NCBI GenBank assembly: GCA_904066235.2
Contig: CAJFCV020000001.1
Location: 2,356,001 to 2,420,000, forward strand
Length of the DNA stretch: 64,000 nucleotides
Origin: Bursaphelenchus xylophilus
Taxonomy: Eukaryota; Nematoda; Chromadorea; Rhabditida; Aphelenchoididae
Direction of reading: 5' to 3'
A program made the translations under genes and the position numbers. This document shows positions 12,601 through 21,600 of the stretch, piece by piece (position 1 is the stretch's first letter; each line of letters begins with the position of its first letter). Under the pieces are notes generated by a model, which saw only the letters and a program-made list of their open reading frames with translations, did not search any database and was not told where the DNA came from.

Positions 12601-15600
12601 ACTGAGATAAGCTAAAACAGTCCGGTGAATGGATTGGCAATTTGCCAATAAAAGACGCGAAAAAACGTTTTGTCGCGGGAGAAATGGGGAATTTTTGGGG
12701 CGAGAGAGTACGCTTTTGCGTGTCTTTTTTCTCTCGTTCTCTGCGAAATCACGACGAAGTGTAAAAAACCGATAGCGAAGAGTCTATTCCGGTCACCGGA
12801 CTCCTCAGTTTGACGTGCGGTGTCGCTTTACCCCATTTTGGGTCGCAATTGAAGGATTCCTGCACCGTTTCCATTTTTTTCTTTGTTTTTTGCACCGTGC
12901 AACGAAATATCGCAAGCGATAAAAAGCACGTTTCAACCACGTCGCTGCGACAGCGCCAGAAATTTGCACAGTGCAAAAGGCTCTTCTTGAGTTTGCACTG
13001 TGCGAAAAGAAAAACTGCACCGTGCATTGGCGACAAGCCTGGAAAAAAGTTCAAAATGCACTGTGCGACAAGAAAAAATGTCCATGCACTTTATGAAAAA
13101 ATAATAGCAGAAAGAAGGCTAAATCTTACCTAAAGGCGAGTCAGATATGGCTTTGACAAAGTCAGTGAATTGCACAAGTAAAGTTGAGAGGATTTGACGC
13201 GAACAGGTCAACAAAAGGCCACAAAGTTCGTCGATGAAACCGACAAGGAGTTCGGCGACGCATTTTTGAGTGTCCGTCCAGTTCGTCCAAGGAAGTTGTA
13301 GGGACTTTCCTGAAAAAAAATCATAGTCAAAGATGTGGCTAAGTAAGGGATCCGCAACTTTCATGGCTGATCCAAAATTTGTGGGAACGGTTTTATTTGC
13401 CACAGAAGAGTTTCTTGTCACCAGAATTACCTTGGTCCCTCCTCGCATAGATTTTTCCCACGCCCAATCCCTTGAGAGAAAGAGGTACCAAAAATTCATA
13501 AAGTGCGTAGACCTTTTGCCGAGTGGCAAAATGCACGGTGCAGACCCTAATTTGCACAGTGCACCATTAGTTCTTTCACGGTGCATCAAATTATCGCCGA
13601 TACGCAAGCTTTTTCCAACTACGTCGCTGCGGTTTTGGCGAATCATTCGCACAGTGCAAACCGCTTTTCCAAGTTTGCACTGTGCGAAAACCAGCAAATT
13701 GCACGGTGCGTGGGCGACTTCGCGATGAAAGGAAAACGTGCCCGCGCACTCTATACAAACCTTACCCAAAACGCCCCTCTTTTTGGCCGTGAAAACTGAT
13801 TCATTCTGCCTGATCTTCCCAATGATACAATAAATAAGACTTACTAGCCAAGCGATAACTCAGTTTCGAAGGATCCACACCGAAAGTTTGATCCTCTTGC
13901 AGATAATTTGCCAGATCCGTCAACTCTTCCAATTTCTCATCCATTCGGCTTTGGTCACAGAATTCCAAGGCCTGTTCCCGATGTTGAAGTCGACTGAGTA
14001 ACGACGGAACCGGTCGGACGGAGGGGTTGTTGAAGTAGCCAATAAGACGGGCTTGCAGAACGTTGATGAATGAGAATACAGTCTCTCCAATCGCCGTGTC
14101 TCGCTGACTCTCCTTGGAGGGCGCTGCGTCCGGGTCTTGAGGTACTGAAAGAAGCAAAAACGGTCGATATCAGTGGATAAATTGGGCAAAAAATTGATAA
14201 AACTTTCCTATCAGTCTGTTGAGAAAATAATGAGCACTGTGTCGCATCGAAAATCGCATCGCCGCCGAGAAAATGAATTGTGTCGCGGTCAAAATCAAAT
14301 TGCTTTTCACTTCAGCGACGCGAGCGGCCCAGCGACATTGTGCTCATTATTTTCCCGACAGACAGATGGTATTTTCATAAAGTGCATAGGAATTTGTCGC
14401 GGCTTGCACCATACTATACACAAAAAACACCCCGTACTGTTTTCGAAATTTTGCCCATTATTTTCCCGACAGACTAAACTATTCATCTTCTCGGCGGCCA
14501 TGCGATTCCTAATGCAACAGAGTTCTCATTATTTTCCCGACAGAGTGAATCACAAAGTGCCTGGACATTTGTCGCGGCGTGTGCCACAAGCCCTAGATTT
14601 TTTGCACCGCACGTCAAACTGAGATAAGCTAAAACAGTCCGGTGAATGGATTGGTAATTTGCCAAAAAAAGACGCGAAAAAACGTTTTGTCGGGGAAGAA
14701 ATGGGGAATTTTTGGGGCGAGAGAGTACGATTTTGCCTGTCTTTTTTCTCTCTTTCTCTGCGAAATCAAGACGAAGTGTAAAAAACCGATAGCGAAGAGT
14801 CTATTCCGGTCACCGGACTCCTCAGTTTGACGTGCACCGTGCATTGAGCTTTTTTGGCTTTGCACTGTGAATTTGAAATATCGCTGCGACACAAGCTATT
14901 CTCAACTGCGTCGCCGCGAGAATTCGCACAGTGCAAACGGTCTTTTTGAGGTTTGCAAAATCCACAGTGCGTTGGCGACAAAAATTCAAGATGCACTGTG
15001 CGAGGGCGAAAAAATGTCCAGGCACTTTGTGAAAATGCTAATATCATCATCGCAATGTGGCCTTGATTTCGCGTCAAGATTCCCTAGCTTTCAGCGAAAA
15101 ACCTACGTTGATCCAGTCCATCCGTAGACTGCAGGTAATGAACCATACAATGAATGAACTCCATTGCCGTCGGCAGCACAATCTCTCCATCCGTAATGCT
15201 CATGTACTTCTTGAACACATCCAGTACAGCGTAGTTGGCTGATGTCAATGGAGAATATACAACTTCATCGTCCGCTAAAAACCGTAAGAAGTAATCTTAA
15301 GGCAACGAAAATGCTTACCAGCCTCCTTCGCCGGAGATATTCGGATCGCCTTCAACGCTCCGAACAACGGTTTCCAGCCGCTTCCCAGCTGATCCGGGCT
15401 GTCCTCGATGAAGGTGGCCAGGTTCGAGACCACGTGCTCTTGAGTCTCCTCATTGCAAACATTGAAGCACACAATATCCAAATACGCGTTGAAGAGGCTT
15501 TGCGAAAACGTTGAGCCATTCGTCTCGCTGTTCAACATGGCGCGAATGATATCGTAAATCGCGGACAAGGCCAACTTGTTGATTTCGACCGGGTATTTGG

Positions 15601-18600
15601 AGGAGGCGGCCTAAATTTGAAAACATTGCCTTAGGCATGTTAACCCACCTCAACCAAATGCTCTTTGACAGCACCCCAGATTCGCATCAAGTGGATCTGC
15701 GGTCTGCCCTGGACTGAACCCGTTACAATCCGCGAAATTCGCGGCAACGCGCAGCTGGAGATTATGACATCGACGGCGTTTTTAGACTGTGTAATTTCAA
15801 TGTTCCGGAGGTTGTCTTCATCGGCGGTGCAGAGGAATTTAAGAAGGTGACAGAGAGCGTGAAGGTTTAGGCTCTTCGAGGCGGTGTCGAAGAAACTGAA
15901 AGCGCTTTTTCAACATACAATATCGGAAAACCGAAGGAAAAACTGGTTCAGGTCAAACTTTCTGGTTGATTATCAGTCTCTCGGGAAAATAATGTGGATT
16001 TACCGTGGCAAAATTTCTTTGTTTCGTTGTAGTCGCACAGAAAATCTACAGCCGTGGATAGCAAAGCAATGATGATTTCCAAGGCTCGACAAAATCCACA
16101 TTGTTTTCCCGACAGACCGATATCTCGGCTCACAGAGGCCGCTGGAATCAGCGGTTTTCATATTTATTATCTTAGAGACTCCACAGCAAATCAACCGGTT
16201 ATTTTTTAACTTAAAAGTGGCGTCTCAAGAGACAGTAAATTTTCAACCCAAAAAGCTACGTATCGATCTGCCGGGAAAATAATGAGCACTCTGTAGCATC
16301 TAAAATCGCATCGCCGCCGAGAAAATGAATCGTGAAGCAAAAAAAATCAAACTGATTTTCACTTCAGCGACGCGATCGGCACAGCGACATTAGGCTCATT
16401 ATTTTTCCAACAAATCGATAGAAAGTTTAAAACACGACGCGACTTTCCCAAATTCGACTCACGTATCAATCTTCAGCATCAGCTCATCCAACACCCTGCC
16501 CACCGTCGCCAACGAGAGCTCATTCTGCGAGACCTTGGATAGCAATCCATTCAACGATGTCTCGTTCGCGTCATACGTTGTGTTCGCCGTCTTTGTAAGT
16601 CGAAACGAGTATCGTTCCAACTCCACGATGTACTCAATCACTCGGACCGTGTACTTGAGCGACTGCGGCGAGAGAACTCCAACGTCGATGGAGTGGTCAA
16701 GCAGGATGCCCAGGCAAAGCGCGTCGATCCGGTTGATTCTCCAAGGCTTCTTGGTTTCGAGGCCAATGTTTTGATAGATGAATTCGCGGAGGTCTTCGAG
16801 AAGGCAGATCTCCTCGCCGATCCTCTCGAACACCCAGATCAGCTCGGATGAGAGGCCTGGAATATTTAGTTGCGCTAATATGTACAGCTGGGTAAATTTA
16901 CAAGCGAATTACTCCAATTCCGACCCTCAGAATTTCTTTAAATTTTTCACACACGTTGGACATACAGTGGAGGGTCTGATTCATTGGCAAAAAACGTATC
17001 ATTTTGCACAGGAAGTATCAAAAATGTGGCAAAATACATCCCTCTCCAAGTGAAAAAACTCCGTTTTCAAAAACTCCGATTTCAAATTTCCGACAACTTT
17101 TGACCTCAAAATCTCGTTCCTTTCTAAAAAAGTGTTAGCCAAGAGTGTCGGATAGATCTCAAAAAAAAATGATTTTAAATTTGCGCCAAGTTTCATCGAA
17201 ATATAAGCGGCGCTTTAAGAGTTATTTCCTTTTAGTTTTACTTGGTCTTCACAGCTCGAAACTTACGTAATTTCATCAACAAATACATCAGCGACAATGT
17301 GGCATCAAATGTGGCCTCCGTAGCGTCGATTTGAATCTTATCGGCCATGTTTTTCCGATCCAAACTCAATGAAAATTTTGTCAAGAGGTATAGGATTGTA
17401 CTCCAGCTTGCCGCAAACATGTCCTTCAGCCATTGCCTGACTAAACAGGCAATTTATAACGGGAGTAAAGGCACCTACAGTACTGATATCGCACATCGGC
17501 CACTTCTATTTCCTCTTCTTTCCGGACAAACGACATTTTTTGGCCATTGTAGCCGTCGTAGTCGTCAACTGCCTGATAGAGCACAGTGTTCTCGGGCGCC
17601 GGGATTTCGTCAAACAAATCGGCGTCTAACAAGTAGTCAAAGATCGAGTTGAGCCACTGGTCTTTCGCGTAGATCATACAGCCGGAGCCGTTGATTTGGT
17701 CGAAGAACAGGGCCTGTAAAGGAAAAGAAAAAGTCATCATGTCGTATGCATCAAAGGCATATTGCATACAGTTGCGCAAATTCTGGTGTATTATTTAAAC
17801 ACAAATTTTTTTTTAAACTCGTTCTAACGAACCGACAAAGGCCTAAAAATGTACTTGCTACACATTACTGTCTGTCGGGAAAATAATGTGGATTTTTCGC
17901 AGTAAAATGTCTCGCCTCGTCGCACCTTCTCGCTCCAAATCTCCAGCCGTCAGCGATTCCAAGGCACGACGAATCCACATTATTTTTAAGACAGACTGAT
18001 ACTACAAAGTTCGGAAAATTTTACAGAGCCTTTCAAAAAACGTTAAGGAAAGTCGGAGCAACAGCTTCCGGTGGGCAAAGATTTGAGAGATTGCTTACCT
18101 TCTCCGGCTCTGAAGTCTTCAGCCTCAAACCAAACGACAAAGCAGCGTAGGTAGTGAGATATGCGGTATCGGTATTCAGAAACGCCGGACTTTCTCCTTC
18201 TTCCGGTTCGAGCTGGGAAAATTCTAAACACAGTCACATTTTTATCCAAAAATAAAAAAATTTTACCATTAGATATGCTCTCCGAAAACTCTAATATTTT
18301 CTTGTCCACGTCTTCAGCAATGTCCAGTTCACTCCACGCTTTTACATTCTCTTTCAACTTTGTTACAAACAGCTTTGCTGACTCCTCGTTGAGCTTCTCT
18401 TTTTTCCGCTGTCGCGAGATTTGAATCATCCCCGCACCGACCCGTCCATGACCTCGAGCGTTGTTGGCAGTTTTCAGGATCTCAAAGACAAGAGTGTTGT
18501 GCTGATCCATGAGCTTCGGGTTTAACTGCCCATTCAGACCGTTGAACTGAAATTTTTTGTGTGTTTTTTAAAAGTTGCTTAAAAATCAGCGTCGGGAAAA

Positions 18601-21600
18601 TAATGAGCGCAATTTTGATGCGCCAATCGCGTCGCTGAAGTGAAAACAATTTGATTTTGACGCGACACAATTCATTTTCCCGGGCAATGCGATTTTTAAT
18701 ACGACAGAGTGCCCATTATTTTCCCGACATACCGATAACTGGCAAAAAAAGTTTTCGACAAAAGTTGAAAACAAAAATTTAGCGTGATTTTAACGACTTT
18801 TAAGATCCATCAAAACTTTGAGTATGCCTCCAAATGCGGTGCTCAAATTTTTTGATGAAGCTTGACGTAAATCTAGGAAAATGTCTTTAAAGACATATGA
18901 CTCTCATTTTGCCGATTCGATCGAGATATTTAAAAGTCGAAAGTTATGTACCACTTTTTTGCAAATTTTGGCATGTAAGGTTTCATGCCTATTTCTGCAG
19001 TAGGGGGTAACGTCTCCTTAAAAATCAGTTTTTTCCTTGCGAAACTGGCCAAGATAAGGCCAAAAAGTGTTTTTATATCTCTGACCGCTCTCCGCGTTTC
19101 GCATACTCTCTCGGCGGCACAAATCGTTCAATATTTCGGCCATTCCAGTAAAACGCGAGCTAATTTCATCAAAAACTGATCTATGCTCAAATTTTGAGCA
19201 AAATTTAAAGAAAATCTGAGCGTCGCACTTGAAGCACATCTCCTATCAACTATCGCCCTTACCAACGCCGATGTCGCCTTGACCGCGTCGATTGCCGTCT
19301 CCGTCGACCCTTGCTTCACGCACTCTTCTAAACAGCTCAGAATCAGCGGCCAGAACTGCGGCTCTTTGGCGCAGAGATCCATAAATTCGAGGAACCTGGA
19401 CTGTGTTGAGAAGGTTCGCTTCAACAGTTTCAATGCCTCTCCCCGCCGCGACACGGAAGGAAAGACAATCGCGGTCCGCAGAAGCTCCAGAACCATTGGT
19501 TCCGCGTCCGGCGCACGACTCAGCAGACGGAGAAGTTGCTCCACAACTCTGAAAATGTGAGAAATTGATGGAGATCATAAATATGTCAGTCTGTCGCAAA
19601 AATAATATGGATTCGTCGCGCCGTGAAATCTCATCATCGCTGTGCAACGGCCAGCCACGGCTGGGGATTTACTGTGCGACTGCGATGAGGCGACACATTT
19701 CGTTGCGAAAAATGCATATTATTTTCCCGAAAGACTGATATTACGTATTACGTTTTTTCAAGCAGAATGTGATTTTTGCACGGTGCAGAATGGGGTTTTT
19801 GCACGGTGCAGAATGGGGTTTTTGCACGGTGCAGAATGGGATTTTTGCACGGTGCAGAATGAGGTTTTTGCACAGTGCAAAAACAGGTTTTCGCACGGTG
19901 CAGAATGGGATTTTTGCACAGTGCAGAAAGGGATCTTTGCACGGTGCAGAGTCAGGTTTTTCGCAGGGTGTAGGAAGGGGTTTTTGCACGGTGCAGAATG
20001 TAATTTTTGCACAGTGCAGAATGGGGTTTTTGCACGGTGCAGAATGGGGTTTTTGCACGGTGCAGAATGGGGTTTTTGCACGGTGCAGAATGGGGTTTTT
20101 GCACGGTGCAGAATGGGGTTTTTGAACAGTGCAAAATCAGGCTTTTCGCACGGTGTAGAATGGGGTTTTTGCACAGTGCAGAATGGGGTTTTTGCACGGT
20201 GCAGAATGGGGTTTTTGCACGGTGCAGAATGGGGTTTTTGCACGGTGCAGAATGGGGTTTTTGCACGGTGCAGAATGGGGTTTTTGAACAGTGCAAAATC
20301 AGGCTTTTCGCACGGTGTAGAATGGGGTTTTTGCACAGTGCAGAATGGGGTTTTTGCACGGTGCAGAATGGGGTTTTTGCACGGTGCAGAATGGGGTTTT
20401 TGCACGGTGCAGAATGCGATCTTTGCACGGTGCAGAGTCAGGTTTTTCGCAGGGTGTAGGAAGGGGTTTTTGCACGGTGCAGAATGTAATTTTTGCACAG
20501 TGCAGAATGGGGTTTTTGCACGGTGCAAAATCAGGCTTTTCGCACGGTGTAGAATGGGGTTTTTGCACAGTGCAGAATGGGGTTTTTGCACGGTGCAGAA
20601 TGCGATCTTTGCACGGTGCAGAGTCAGGTTTTTCGCAGGGTGTAGGAAGGGGTTTTTGCACGGTGCAGAATGTAATTTTTGCACAGTGCAGAATGGGGTT
20701 TTTGCACGGTGCAGAATGGGGTTTTTGCACGGTGCAGAATGGGGTTTTTGCACGGTGCAGAATGGGGTTTTTGAACAGTGCAAAATCAGGCTTTTCGCAC
20801 GGTGTAGAATGGGGTTTTTGCACAGTGCAGAATGGGGTTTTTGCACGGTGCAGAATGGGGTTTTTGCACGGTGCAGAATGGGGTTTTTGCACGGTGCAGA
20901 ATGGGGTTTTTGCACGGTGCAGAATGGGGTTTTTGCACGGTGCAGAATGGGGTTTTTGAACAGTGCAAAATCAGGCTTTTCGCACGGTGTAGAATGGGGT
21001 TTTTGCACAGTGCAGAATGGGGTTTTTGCACGGTGTAGAATGGGGTTTTTGCACAGTGCAGAATGGGGTTTTTGCACGGTGCAGAATGCGATTTTTGCAC
21101 GGTGCAGAATGGGGTTTTTGCACAGTGCAGAAAGGGATTTTTGCACGGTGCAGAATCAGGTTTTTCGCACGGTGTCGAATGCGATTTTTGCACGGTGCAA
21201 AATGGGGTTTTTGCACGGTGCAGAATAGGGTTTTTTGCGCGGTGCAAAACTAGGTTTTTTACATGGTGCAGACAAAACGTAAGGCCGTTAACTAATCGTT
21301 AACGCCACTAAATAACTTACTGGTAGAAGGAACGCGCCAGTTCCGGCGAATTGAAAATGGTAAGGCTGACTGGAGTCGTCGCGGTTCGGCTTAACAGCGA
21401 CTTGGCAGGCGGGGGCCGTTCGTCCGAGGAGTGTAAAAGGCACAGCATTGATGGCACTAGTTCAGTACTGCAAAATTGCTGTTCATCAGTCAGTCATTAT
21501 TTAAGAAAACGCCTCGTATTTTACCAACCTTAAAACATTGTACAAAGGCATGTATTTGAAGCAGTTCCCCGGCTGAGCGCTGAGAATACTGTACACCGAA

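Noticed and set aside
13801..13845. In-frame TGA after the exon 14144-13845 taken as the gene end
   Set aside because: A strong GTAAGT donor lies just upstream, and splicing there joins in phase to the next exon, continuing the BIG3 homology.
19642..21253. Very long open frames (over 450 codons) on both strands through the 23-bp array
   Set aside because: The unit lacks stops and its length is not a multiple of three, so long repetitive frames appear on both strands. They have no splice context or conserved domain.
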